Positions 30,624 through 38,697 of a stretch of 49,743 bases of DNA are shown here, piece by piece. The stretch covers positions 1-49,743 of the forward strand of contig NZ_WBOF01000010.1 in the NCBI RefSeq assembly GCF_009569385.1, read 5' to 3'. Position numbers and translations under genes: made by a program. The notes beneath the pieces are model-generated. The model was not told where the DNA came from and did no database searches. It saw nothing but the letters and a program-made list of their open reading frames with translations. This DNA comes from Streptomyces kaniharaensis (GTDB taxonomy: Bacteria > Actinomycetota > Actinomycetes > Streptomycetales > Streptomycetaceae). Positions within the stretch are counted from its first letter, which is position 1, and each line of letters starts with the position of its first letter.

Positions 30624-31817
30624 GTGAGCACGTCTGGCTACGGTGACCCCATGACGACCACCCCCACCCCCAGCACCGGTAAGAGAGGGCGGGTCCTGCT
30701 GCTGGCCGCGGCGCCGAGGACGAGTCGACGCCGGCTGCTGGACCCCGAGCACGGGGCGAGCACGCTCGGCAGCGTGCCGGCCGAGCGGCTGCTGCAGGGC
30801 TGGGACGGCCCGGTGGACGTGGTGCAGCTGGTCGACCCGGGGGAGCCCCAGGCCGTGCTCGCCCGGCTGCAGGAGGCCGCGGCCGCCGCCGGGCCGCTGC
30901 TGGTTTACGTGTGCGGGCAGCTGACTCGGGACCACCGCCAGCACCGGGTGCACGTCGCGTTGGCGAAGACCGTGGAAAGCACGATCCGCAACACCGCGCT
31001 GCCGTGGACGTGGGTCGCGCAGGCCCTCGCCAGCCGGGCGCCGGGGTCGACCGCGCTGGTCCTGGACGTGATTGCCGACCCGAGCTGCCTGCCGATGCGG
31101 GACGAGGACCTGCAGCTGCCGGACGCCGTCGAGCGGTACGGCGTCGTCGCCCCGCCGGCCCGCCGAGGCCCGTGGCAGCCGCCGGCCTACACCGTGCAAC
31201 TGGCCCAGCTGCTGCGGAGCGGCCCGTCCGGGCAGCGGCTGGCCGACCTTCACCCGGTCGCGGCCGCGCAGGCCGGGCTGGCGCCGGGCACCGTGGTGCT
31301 GGCCCCGCCTCCGCCGGTCGAGGTCGAGGTGCCCCGGCCCCGACCCGAGTTGCTGCCTCCGCCGATGCCGAACCGCGCGCCCGCCCCGGCGCCGGTGGAC
31401 CTGCGGCCGGCCATTGCGGAGGCGATGCACGACGGGCACCACCAGGCCGCCGCCGAGCTGGCCGCGCAGTGGGAGCGCGGTGTGCTGCGAAGCGCCGGGT
31501 ACCTCTCGGCGGAGATGGGGGACGTGCTGGAGGTTCAGGCGACCGTGGCGGTTGCCGCCGCCGACGTCGTTCGGGCCGCCGAGCGGTGGACCGCCACCGC
31601 CGAGCACCGGTTGCGGTTCGGCGTCGAGGACCAGGCCGCCGCCGTGCAGCTGGCCGCCCGTAACGCCCTCGCCTGCTGGCGCCAGGTCCCTGACAGCGAG
31701 GGGGAGTTGGCCGTGCTCGGCGAGCGGCTGGCCCGGGTCCTGCAGGATCTCGGCCGGGACAGCGCCGCGGCCGCCGTCGCCGAGCGGGCCGCCGCCGTCG
31801 AGCGCCGGACGGCCTGA
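30624..31817 (+). CDS. 397-aa protein with degenerate caspase-like N-terminus
   Basis: RVLLLAAAPR (23-32), LLVYVCGQL (92-100), a VALAKTVESTIRNTALPWTWV segment (110-131) and TALVLDVIAD (143-152) follow the strand order of caspase-like (C14) domains of actinobacteria. The usual GHG histidine is replaced by GQL and the DCC/DxC cysteine by DVI, so protease activity is unlikely. A Pro-rich linker (about 230-265) and an all-helical Ala-rich C-terminus follow. The GTG at 30624 follows AAAGGAGAGATTGGT. It may be a scaffold or inactive homologue, and the family call is tentative. Confidence 0.5.
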   Translation: MSTSGYGDPMTTTPTPSTGKRGRVLLLAAAPRTSRRRLLDPEHGASTLGSVPAERLLQGWDGPVDVVQLVDPGEPQAVLARLQEAAAAAGPLLVYVCGQLTRDHRQHRVHVALAKTVESTIRNTALPWTWVAQALASRAPGSTALVLDVIADPSCLPMRDEDLQLPDAVERYGVVAPPARRGPWQPPAYTVQLAQLLRSGPSGQRLADLHPVAAAQAGLAPGTVVLAPPPPVEVEVPRPRPELLPPPMPNRAPAPAPVDLRPAIAEAMHDGHHQAAAELAAQWERGVLRSAGYLSAEMGDVLEVQATVAVAAADVVRAAERWTATAEHRLRFGVEDQAAAVQLAARNALACWRQVPDSEGELAVLGERLARVLQDLGRDSAAAAVAERAAAVERRTA

Positions 31818-31824
31818 GACCAGC

Positions 31825-31868
31825 GCGAAGCGGGGCCGCACCAGGGTGTTGGTGCGGCCCCGCTTCGC
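31825..31868. terminator. Bidirectional terminator
   Basis: GCGAAGCGGGGCCGCACC (31825-31842) and its exact complement (31851-31868) form an 18-bp stem between the convergent stops at 31817 (plus) and 31873 (minus). Confidence 0.9.
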
Positions 31869-31872
31869 AGTG

Positions 31873-32172
31873 TCAGAGGCGTTGGAGATCGGCTTTAACA
31901 GCGCGTCGTCGGCGCCACTCGTGCAGGGATACCGTGCCCTCCGGCGCCGGATCTTCCAGACGGGGCTTGCGGTGCCGGGCTGGTGGAAGAGCCGCCAGCC
32001 GTGCCCACTCCGCCTCCAGCGCTTGCCGGTCCGGCGGATCGGGCAGCATCAGGCACTTCGGCCACTCCTCCGGGTCGCACGACCGACAGGTGCACTCCCA
32101 CACGATCGGTTCCCGCTCCGGGATCGGCTCCGGCGGCCTCCGGTGCCGGCCGCTACCCGCGTACTCCTCCAC
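31873..32172 (-). CDS. 99-aa hypothetical protein with CxCxxC motif
   Basis: The product is read from the GTG at 32172, just after the stop of the 67-aa gene (TGA, then 2 nt, then GTG). Alternative upstream starts are possible. WECTCRSCDPEEWPKC (about 25-40) could bind zinc, and the rest is charged and helical. It is the last gene of a three-gene minus run. Confidence 0.55.
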   Translation of the reverse strand: MEEYAGSGRHRRPPEPIPEREPIVWECTCRSCDPEEWPKCLMLPDPPDRQALEAEWARLAALPPARHRKPRLEDPAPEGTVSLHEWRRRRAVKADLQRL

Positions 32173-32174
32173 CG

Positions 32175-32378
32175 TCAGCCTCGGTCGCCGTTGAGGGCCC
32201 GGAAGACCTCCCGGCCGTACGCCTCCGTGGCCGGGGCTTCCAGCCACTCCTCCGCCAGCGCGACCACCCGGGCCACCTCCGCCTTGCAGTCCTCCAGCTC
32301 CGTCCCACGCCGCTCGCCCGCGTGCAGCAGCCGGGGCAGTGGGCGGTCCAAGTGCTTGTTCATCCAGGTGTCAGCCAT
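32175..32378 (-). CDS. 67-aa hypothetical protein
   Basis: MADTWMNKHLDRPLPRLLHAGER starts a basic, then acidic helical protein with no recognised domain. The ATG at 32378 lies 30 nt after the preceding zinc-ribbon stop, with only a weak GGGCAGGGC before it. Co-directional close spacing is the main support. Confidence 0.55.
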   Translation of the reverse strand: MADTWMNKHLDRPLPRLLHAGERRGTELEDCKAEVARVVALAEEWLEAPATEAYGREVFRALNGDRG

Positions 32379-32408
32379 GCCCTGCCCAACGGCAGCGGGC
32401 CGCCCAGG

Positions 32409-32642
32409 TCACGTACTGGGCACGCCAGTTGGCCAGACCACCAGGGACTCCACCGGCACCGGCCAGTCCTCCGGCGGGGCCAGCGTGAGCCCGTGGGCAG
32501 CCTTCACCGACTCGTCCGCGCCGCAGACGCCGCAGATTGTGATCCGCCGAGCCGGGGCGACCCGGGAGAGGGCCCCCACGTCCCCGTCGAACTGGGCGAG
32601 GAGGCCGAGGCAGCGCGGACACGTTGGTGATTCAGGGGTCAT
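32409..32642 (-). CDS. 77-aa zinc-ribbon protein
   Basis: CPRC (8-11) and CGVC (37-40) form a two-knuckle zinc ribbon, followed by a hydrophobic C-terminal strand. TATAGAT on the minus strand near 32707 could be its -10. The ribosome site is weak. It heads the minus run that ends at 31873. Confidence 0.6.
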   Translation of the reverse strand: MTPESPTCPRCLGLLAQFDGDVGALSRVAPARRITICGVCGADESVKAAHGLTLAPPEDWPVPVESLVVWPTGVPST

Positions 32643-32756
32643 GCAGTGGCAACGACGGCGTGCCGGTCGAGGTGCCCCCGTGGCCTCATCTGGGGTCGAG
32701 AATCTATAACCGCCCCGGACCCGGTGCAGGTCAGGGGCGGTTCTGGTGACGGGGTG

Positions 32757-32993
32757 TCAGGTCGGGTCGGGGGCGGGGGAGAGGTGGCCGGGGTCCGCCG
32801 GCCACTGGTGGCCGCCGCCGGGCGGGACGAGCCAGACCCGGCGGTCCACGGGCTTGTCGGTCCAGGTGGACCGCAGGACTTCCTGACCGTCGATGATGCC
32901 CACCTGCCCGGTGGCCGCGTCCAGGACCCGCTCGCCGTCGCGCGGGTGCCGCTCGAATTCGTGAACGGCGCGTTCGCCGTTGTGGAGACTCAC
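32757..32993 (-). CDS. 78-aa conserved Streptomyces-type small protein
   Basis: The GTG start overlaps the previous stop (GTGA). The sequence DAATGQVGIIDGQEV...RRVWLVPPGGGHQWPADP has the beta-rich G-x-V-G...LRPxGGGxEW pattern of small proteins found beside XRE regulators in Streptomyces. Function is unknown. It is paired here with the 33244 gene and the XRE-TPR regulator. Confidence 0.65.
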   Translation of the reverse strand: MSLHNGERAVHEFERHPRDGERVLDAATGQVGIIDGQEVLRSTWTDKPVDRRVWLVPPGGGHQWPADPGHLSPAPDPT

Positions 32994-33244
32994 TCCGTCG
33001 CCGCCTCTCTGCCGTCGAGGGGCAGCCGGTCGAGGAGGTCAGCGACCGCGTGAACCACGGTGGCCGAGGCCCGGCCGAGTTCGACCATCGGTTCGCCGGC
33101 GCCGGAGGGGTGGTCGCCCCGGACGCCGGGGAGGTCGAGCCGGTGCCGGGCGAGGGAGACTCGCAGGCGCTCGGACGCCAGGATGGCGAGGCGGTACGCC
33201 TCCGAGTCGGTGCCGGACATGTGCGAGGGTGCGAGGGGTGCCAT
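32990..33244 (-). CDS. 84-aa hypothetical protein, leaderless
   Basis: MSGTDSEAYRLAILASERLRVSLARHRL (from residue 9) resembles the N-terminus of small helical proteins next to Streptomyces XRE regulators. The ATG at 33244 stands 6 nt after TACGGT (33256-33251), so translation is probably leaderless. An internal ATG at 33220 is an alternative. The stop overlaps the next GTG. Confidence 0.6.
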   Translation of the reverse strand: MAPLAPSHMSGTDSEAYRLAILASERLRVSLARHRLDLPGVRGDHPSGAGEPMVELGRASATVVHAVADLLDRLPLDGREAATE

Positions 33245-33271
33245 CCCGGCACCGTAGGGAGCCCGGACAGC

Positions 33272-33300
33272 AGTAGGGGGCACGGTCTGTGCCCCCTACT
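33272..33300 (-). terminator. Hairpin after the XRE regulator
   Basis: AGTAGGGGGCAC (33272-33283) pairs perfectly with GTGCCCCCTACT (33289-33300). It follows the minus-strand stop at 33314 and precedes the leaderless promoter of the next gene, so it probably terminates the regulator transcript. Confidence 0.8.
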
Positions 33301-33313
33301 CCGGTATGAAGAA

Positions 33314-34531
33314 CTAGGCGGCGATGCCGACCGCCTCGGCGAGCGAGCGGGCCGCCGGCCGGACTGTGGCCGGGCCGTCGAGCAGGCCCCGGACGAGCTG
33401 GTGGGTCTCCCCGTTCCATCGCGGCGTCTCGCTGGCCGCCTCCACCGCCTCCGTCAGCAGCTCCGCCGTCCGGGCGTGCTCGCCTCGCAGTTGGTGAGCA
33501 CGAGCGACCTCCACCAGGTGGCGCGAGCGCCGGGGCCGGGCGGGGATCTGCCGGGGGTCGATCCGGTCGGCCCAGGCCAACGCCGTGCCCACCTGCCGCA
33601 GTTCCACCGCGACCGTGACGGCGTGGATCGGCACGGCGGTGAGCGAGGCGGAGGTGGGGGAGGACCACCAGGTGGCCGGCAGGGTTCGGGCCACCGCCTC
33701 CGCCCGGTCCGCCCACCGCCAAGCGTCGCCGGACTCCCCGGCCCGGGCGTGCGTGATAGCCGCGTGCCAGGCCATTCCCGCCCAGGCCGCCGCCAGGGCA
33801 GGCGAGTTGGCCCGGTGCGGGTCGAGGACCCTCAGCGTCTCCTCCGTCAGGACCTGCGCGGAGTCCCACTGGCCGGACTCCCGAAGCGCCTGAACCAAGA
33901 ACCAGGCGCTCTGTCCGACCGCGGCAAGGTCCCCGGTGGCCCGGGCCGTCGCCAGCGACCGCTCGGCGACCCTCCAGACCAAGTTCCCGTCCGACTGGTA
34001 GGCGCTGAACATCTGCACCAGGTTGAGCACACTCGCGTACAACACCTGAGCCCGCCGCCGGTCGGCGACCTCCGGGTGCGCGGCCGCCGCCGCGACGTCG
34101 CCGACCAGGCCGGGCAAGAGCTGGCCCAGCGCGGTGCGGTGGTCGCCCCGGGAATCGCGTGCCGCCCAGCCCGCCTCCAGCGCGGCCGCGACGTAGTCGA
34201 GGTGCTGCGGGGGCCCGTCCGCGACGGCGAGCGAGGCCGCGTCGATCGAGCGCCGTACGGCGGTGAGCGCCGGGTGCTCGCGGCCGGTGAACAGCGCGAC
34301 CGGCAGCGGGAAGGCTCCGGTCAGCTCCGCCAGGTCGTCGACCTGCAGGTGCTCGGCGAGCCGCACCAGCATGGGCAGCCGCGGGGGAAGGAGCCTCCCG
34401 TTTTCCACGGCCTTGAGCCAGCCAGCGCTTCGGCCGACGAGTCCGGCCAGCGCCTCCCGGCTGATCCCTCGCGCCTTCCGCAGGCGCTGGATTCGCTGGC
34501 CGGTCGTCAGGGACGGTGGCAGTTCTGGCAT
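33314..34531 (-). CDS. XRE-family regulator with TPR-like C-terminal domain
   Basis: In the 405-aa protein residues 11-66 form a Cro/CI-type helix-turn-helix (IQRLRKARGISREALAGLVGRSAG...). The remaining 330 residues are helical repeats (VWRVAERSLATARATGDL, AWFLVQALRESGQWDSAQ, HLVEVARAHQLRGEHARTAELL), like the TPR-containing XRE regulators common in Streptomyces. The ATG at 34531 follows GGGAGACAGCC. Its target is unknown. GTAAGGCTGACTTAC at about 34685-34699, between this gene and the divergent 34807 gene, is a candidate operator. Confidence 0.85.
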   Translation of the reverse strand: MPELPPSLTTGQRIQRLRKARGISREALAGLVGRSAGWLKAVENGRLLPPRLPMLVRLAEHLQVDDLAELTGAFPLPVALFTGREHPALTAVRRSIDAASLAVADGPPQHLDYVAAALEAGWAARDSRGDHRTALGQLLPGLVGDVAAAAAHPEVADRRRAQVLYASVLNLVQMFSAYQSDGNLVWRVAERSLATARATGDLAAVGQSAWFLVQALRESGQWDSAQVLTEETLRVLDPHRANSPALAAAWAGMAWHAAITHARAGESGDAWRWADRAEAVARTLPATWWSSPTSASLTAVPIHAVTVAVELRQVGTALAWADRIDPRQIPARPRRSRHLVEVARAHQLRGEHARTAELLTEAVEAASETPRWNGETHQLVRGLLDGPATVRPAARSLAEAVGIAA

Positions 34532-34806
34532 GGCTGTCTCCCTGCTGCGGGATCGCTGGTGGCGCCAGGGTACGGCCGGAGCGCGAGCCCGCGCACCCGC
34601 CTTCGGACCAGGCCACCCGGACGTGCCCCCCGGCGCGGACTCCTCCACCGTGGCCCCCGGCGCGGTGGACTGCGTGGGGCGGCCGTAAGGCTGACTTACG
34701 CGATAGCTTGCTGCCCCGCTGGCCCGCTCCGGTTCGAGGCCAGGGCCGGTGTCAGTGCGGGGGCGTACGGTCGGGTGCCCGTCACCGTGACGCCGAGGAG
34801 GAGTCC

Positions 34807-35316
34807 ATGGCCCCCACCCCCTACGTGCCGTTGCCGCCCGAGGTGTTCGACGCCCCGCTGCCCGTGGTCGCCTACGCGGACGAGCCGGACGCCGTCGAGC
34901 TGGACCTGCGGATCGAGCGGATGATGGACGAGCTGGACGACTGGCGCAACGACCGCGAGGTGCGGCTGCTGCAGGCGGTGGTGCTGGACCTGCACGCGCT
35001 GGAGTTCCCCGAGGACGAGCTGCTGGGGCGCGAGGCCATGGCCGCGGCCTGGATTCTGCGGGAGACGGACGACAGCCTGGGCACGTCGACCGGCAAGCAC
35101 CCGCCGTTCGCCGACGAGTGGCACTCCTCCGGCGCCTCCCGGCCGTACGTGCGTCAGGAGTACCTGCAGTACCGCACGAGGCCGGCGGCCGAACCGGTCC
35201 CGGCCGCCGCCGTTCCCGAGCCGACCGCGCCGGTCGAGCCGCGCCGGGTGTGGTGGGACCGCCTGCTGGACCCGATCTTCACCAAGTGGCTGGGCTGGCA
35301 GAGGATCGAGGAGTAA
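34807..35316 (+). CDS. 169-aa hypothetical protein with Trp-rich tail (complete copy)
   Basis: The ATG at 34807 follows GAGGAGGAGTCC. The protein has an acidic N-terminal half (PDAVELDLRIERMMDELDDW), leucine-rich helices, the motif PYVRQEYLQYR and a final VWWDRLLDPIFTKWLGW amphipathic segment. The YVRQEY motif recurs in the 21379 gene product, and a similar Trp tail ends the 21900 gene product. No known family is recognised. It is transcribed divergently from the XRE regulator. Confidence 0.75.
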   Translation: MAPTPYVPLPPEVFDAPLPVVAYADEPDAVELDLRIERMMDELDDWRNDREVRLLQAVVLDLHALEFPEDELLGREAMAAAWILRETDDSLGTSTGKHPPFADEWHSSGASRPYVRQEYLQYRTRPAAEPVPAAAVPEPTAPVEPRRVWWDRLLDPIFTKWLGWQRIEE

Positions 35317-35324
35317 CAGTCGTC

Positions 35325-36062
35325 CTACCCGAGGTTCTGCCCCGGTTCGCGGCCGTCGCCGACGTCCCGGTGCCGGGGCAGCGGGAGCGGGCCGACGAGC
35401 TGCACAAGGTCCGTGCCCGCTCCCCACATCTCCAGCTGCTGGCCGTCGAGCAGGTACACCCCGCCCTGCCGCGAGGCCCACAGGACGTCCTGCCGGGAGT
35501 ACCGGCCGAGGCTGACGACCAGGCGCAGGACGCCGCCGAAGCCCTCGGTCCCCGCCCGCCGCAGCGGCGCCGGCGCCGGGGTCGCCTCTCCTACTTCGTT
35601 GACCGGCCGCACCGTCACCTCCAGCGTGCGGCCGTCGCCGTCGCGCGCCATCAGCCGCGGAGTGCCCTGCCAGGGAGCCGACTTCACCCGCCAGCCGTCG
35701 CGCCGCAGCATCCGACTCGCGGCCCGGGCCAGCGCGTGCTCATCGGCCAGGGCCCGCAGGTCGGCAGCGGCGTAGAGGCCGGAGCGGCGCCGCGCTATCA
35801 CCGCCCGGCGCCGGCGGACGACGACGACCAGGGCGACGACGAGCACCAGGACGACGAGGACCCCGACCAGGCCGAGCACGGCGTACAGCCACCACAGCAC
35901 CAGGAGCGGCAGGACGAAGACCGCCGCGCTCACCACGAAGCCCGGCAGCGCGTCGCGCAAGCGGGGGCCGGCCTTTCCCTGCTGCCGGAGGTAGCTCAGG
36001 GCCCGGGCCCGTACGGCACGGCGGGAGCCCTGAGCGGGGGTCCGTCCCAACCAGCCCACCAT
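35325..36062 (-). CDS. Membrane-anchored, Mrr-like degenerate nuclease (intact copy)
   Basis: The 245-aa protein has two adjacent very hydrophobic segments (about 43-62 and 63-80), then a domain resembling Mrr-type restriction nucleases: ALARAASRMLRRDGWRV, PRLMARDGDGRTLEVTVRP. The usual D...QxK active site is replaced (TPRL and EVTVR), so it may be inactive or non-canonical. The rest is beta-rich. The ATG at 36062 follows AGGGAGTGGGCAG. Its stop faces that of the 34807 gene 8 bp away. Together with the NERD protein, it is one of two membrane-tethered nuclease-fold proteins on the plasmid. Confidence 0.65.
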   Translation of the reverse strand: MVGWLGRTPAQGSRRAVRARALSYLRQQGKAGPRLRDALPGFVVSAAVFVLPLLVLWWLYAVLGLVGVLVVLVLVVALVVVVRRRRAVIARRRSGLYAAADLRALADEHALARAASRMLRRDGWRVKSAPWQGTPRLMARDGDGRTLEVTVRPVNEVGEATPAPAPLRRAGTEGFGGVLRLVVSLGRYSRQDVLWASRQGGVYLLDGQQLEMWGAGTDLVQLVGPLPLPRHRDVGDGREPGQNLG

Positions 36063-36293
36063 CTGCCCACTCCCTACCTGCTGCCGCCGTACCTGACGCC
36101 CCGTTGATACATGCCCACGAGCGTCGATCGCCAGCGGGGCCCGCAGAGCATGGCCGAAACCCGGACACTTCGAGGCCGTCCGGACGCTCGGCGTCGAGGG
36201 CGGGTCCCGGTCGTCCGCACCGTGTGCATGGTGGATGTTGTGGGCGCCCGGGGCCGCAGTCGGAGACGGGCGCGTCGCCCACCTCCTGTAAGC

Positions 36294-36326
36294 AGTCTTG
36301 AACTTCAAGACTTCAAGAGTTAGGGT
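36294..36326 (+). promoter_or_regulatory. Promoter/operator site a, copy 2
   Basis: This repeats 1372-1404: TTGAAC, a 17-bp spacer, TAGGGT, and the 19-bp palindrome over the -35. In this copy the leader contains CTTGGC...GCCAAG, which can form a small hairpin. Confidence 0.8.
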
Positions 36327-36429
36327 GGTGACGCGGAAACCCCCTGTGCTTGGCGCTGGGGAGGCCAAGCGGGACAGGATGTCCCGGCAGGCCGTGAAGC
36401 AGCACGGACAACGACGAGAAGGCGAGCGC

Positions 36430-37263
36430 GTGAGCATCTTCAAGGACATGAGCCAGGGCGCCGAGCTGCTGGCCGCCGAGGTCGAGCGGCTGGTGGAGGA
36501 GTTCCCGATGGGCCAGGACAACCGCGGCGGCACCGTAACGCTGACCACCGCCGGCGGCCTCGGACACCCACAGTTCACGGTCGAGCTGTCGCTGGAGGAG
36601 GCCGCCGCCGTTCGCCAGGCGGTGGCCCGGTTGCGGCTCCAGTTCAAGCAGCAGCACCCCGACCAGCCGGGCGTCTGCGCGCACTGCCACGGTGGCGGCC
36701 GTGCGGACGAGAGCCGGGACTGCCCGGCCTGCGGGGAACGGATGCGCTGGTGGCAGAGCCCCGACCTGCCCGACTACCAGGCCCAGGAACTGGGGTGGTG
36801 GGTGTGCGGGGGGTGCGCGCACCGGGTGGCCGGCCCGTACGACGCCGAGCAGGCCGACGCCAGCGCCCGTACGGAGCTGGAGCCCGGGCACGCGAACGGC
36901 GAGCACTGGCGGTGCGTGGCGTGCGAGACCGTGAACGCGATCACCGACCGGACGTGCATGGCGTGCGACCGCGGCCGGCCCCAACTGGTGGCCGGGCACC
37001 GGCAGTACACCATCACCTGCCCGTACTGCAGCAGCACGGACGTCGAGGAGTACGGCGATCCGATCTCCACCACCCACGACGACTACGCCGACTGTGCGCG
37101 GTGCCGGGCGTGCGGGCGGGAGTGGGGGCTGGACCCCGCCGCCGACGCCTCCTGCACCAGCTGCGGGGGCAGTGGCCGCCCGGGCAACGGCCCCCACGCG
37201 ACGAAGGACGAGCACGGGGCCCGGGTGCTGACCCCGGCCTGCAGCTGCTCGGAGGAGCGGTGA
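36430..37263 (+). CDS. 277-aa multi-zinc-ribbon protein with RanBP2-type finger (intact copy)
   Basis: After an N-terminal helical part (residues 1-75) come at least five metal sites. These are CAHC/CPAC (83-101), CGGC (126-129), a W160-x-C162-x2-C165-x3-N169-x6-C176-x2-C179 finger, CPYC (197-200) with CARCRAC (222-228), and CTSC (242-245). The W/C/C/N/C/C spacing is exactly the RanBP2-type zinc finger, a fold best known from eukaryotic RNA- and ubiquitin-binding proteins. The GTG at 36430 follows GAGAAGG. It is transcribed from the operator-controlled promoter at 36294 and coupled to the HNH gene by a GTGA overlap. Its ligand is unknown. Confidence 0.75.
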   Translation: MSIFKDMSQGAELLAAEVERLVEEFPMGQDNRGGTVTLTTAGGLGHPQFTVELSLEEAAAVRQAVARLRLQFKQQHPDQPGVCAHCHGGGRADESRDCPACGERMRWWQSPDLPDYQAQELGWWVCGGCAHRVAGPYDAEQADASARTELEPGHANGEHWRCVACETVNAITDRTCMACDRGRPQLVAGHRQYTITCPYCSSTDVEEYGDPISTTHDDYADCARCRACGREWGLDPAADASCTSCGGSGRPGNGPHATKDEHGARVLTPACSCSEER

Positions 37264-37772
37264 GGCGAAGCCGGGCGGACCTGCCGTGGGCCGAGCTGGT
37301 CGGGCACGCGCCGAGCCGTGCGAGGTACACGGCGAAGGTCTTCCGGCGGGGCGACGGGCAGTGCTGGTACTGGACCGGGGGGATCAGCTCGACCGGGCAC
37401 GGCAAGTTCCGCGCCGGCACCGGGGACTGGAGCGAGGTGGTCAGCGCCCACGAGTACGGGTACGCCGTCGAGCACGGCCACCAGGCGCTGATCGACACCC
37501 CCGTGATCCGGCACACCTGCGACAGCCCGAGCTGCTGCAACCCCCGGCATTGGCTGCCGGGCACCCGGCAGGACAACGTGCTGGACTACGCGTCCCGGTC
37601 GCGGCTGGCCGGGCACGCGCTCGCTGACGTGCGGGGGCCGAGGGGCCGGGCCGACGCGATCCGGGAGGCGATCCTGGCGGCGAAGCCCGACGAGGTCGAG
37701 GCCGCGATCCGGGAGGCGATCAGGGCGGGCCAGCCCGGGGGAGCGCAGCAGGACGGACTTTGGGAGGTCTGA
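37260..37772 (+). CDS. HNH endonuclease, copy 2
   Basis: The encoded protein is the same as at 2333-2845. In this copy the GTGA overlap with the intact zinc-ribbon gene is preserved, confirming the operon structure. Confidence 0.85.
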   Translation: MRRSRADLPWAELVGHAPSRARYTAKVFRRGDGQCWYWTGGISSTGHGKFRAGTGDWSEVVSAHEYGYAVEHGHQALIDTPVIRHTCDSPSCCNPRHWLPGTRQDNVLDYASRSRLAGHALADVRGPRGRADAIREAILAAKPDEVEAAIREAIRAGQPGGAQQDGLWEV

Positions 37773-37854
37773 CGGACCGTGGGGTGGCACGGGCCTCGGC
37801 CCGTGCCACCCCATGGCCCGGGCAGTCCGGACCAGTGACGAAGGGGAGCATCAC

Positions 37855-38388
37855 ATGCAGATCGAGATCATCAGCTTCGGATACCTGCACGGCCCCGTCC
37901 CGGAGGCCGAGTTGGTCCTGGACCTCCGCAAGCACTTCAAGGACCCCCACGTGTCGCCGACCCTGCGGTACCTCACCGCCCGGGACCAGGAGGTGCGCGA
38001 CGCCGTCAAGGCCACCCCCGGCATCCTGCAGGTGGTGGCCGCGACCATCACCATGGCGCAGTCGTACGCCATGGGCCCCGGCGCCGAGACCAGCGTGTTT
38101 CGCATCGCCGTAGGATGCGTCGGCGGACGCCACAGGGCCGCGGCAACGGCCGAGTTGCTGCAGACCGGGCTGACCGCCGCGCAGTTCGACGTCACCACCC
38201 TGACCCACCGCGACCTGGACCAGCCGGTGGTGGAGTCCGGCCGCGAGACCGGCCGCGTCGAGCGGTACGCCGAGGTGATCGAGCCCGCGCTGGTTGCTCT
38301 GTGGAACGAGCTTGGCGAGGACGACGAGTTCGATACCCAGGTGGGCGCAGAGAACGCCGCGATGGCCTTGGTGAAGGCCGGGTACTGA
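37855..38388 (+). CDS. RapZ C-terminal-domain-like protein, copy 2
   Basis: The encoded protein is the same as at 2928-3461 (177 aa, with VGCVGGRHR). Confidence 0.75.
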   Translation: MQIEIISFGYLHGPVPEAELVLDLRKHFKDPHVSPTLRYLTARDQEVRDAVKATPGILQVVAATITMAQSYAMGPGAETSVFRIAVGCVGGRHRAAATAELLQTGLTAAQFDVTTLTHRDLDQPVVESGRETGRVERYAEVIEPALVALWNELGEDDEFDTQVGAENAAMALVKAGY

Positions 38389-38429
38389 TCAGGGAGCAGT
38401 GGCGGGCCGCTGGAGCGACCCGCCGACCC

Positions 38430-38525
38430 TCAGCGGGGGTTGGTTGCCCCGCAGTTGCCGCAGCGGCCCCCCGAGTGGGGTGGCAGGGGGTGCCCGCAGG
38501 CACCGCATCCTCCCTGTACCGGCAT
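38430..38525 (-). CDS. 31-aa zinc-ribbon microprotein, copy 2
   Basis: Same as 3503-3598. The strong GGGAGGAACCG ribosome site is retained. Confidence 0.6.
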   Translation of the reverse strand: MPVQGGCGACGHPLPPHSGGRCGNCGATNPR

Positions 38526-38697
38526 CGGTTCCTCCCGTAGTAACAGTGGCGCCCCCCGGTGAAGCGGACCGGGGGGCGTTGTTGCTGGCCACCACCCTAG
38601 GGCCGGACTGTTACGAGGTCGAGGGATCTCCGGACCGGGGGGACCGACTGACCCAGAATCACACCGTGTACATGGTGCGAAAGGTAGGATGCCGAGC

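Noticed and set aside
32646..33053. Plus-strand 135-aa frame opposite the small minus-strand genes
   Set aside because: The minus frames have GTGA overlap, a leaderless promoter and family-like sequence. The plus frame has none of these.
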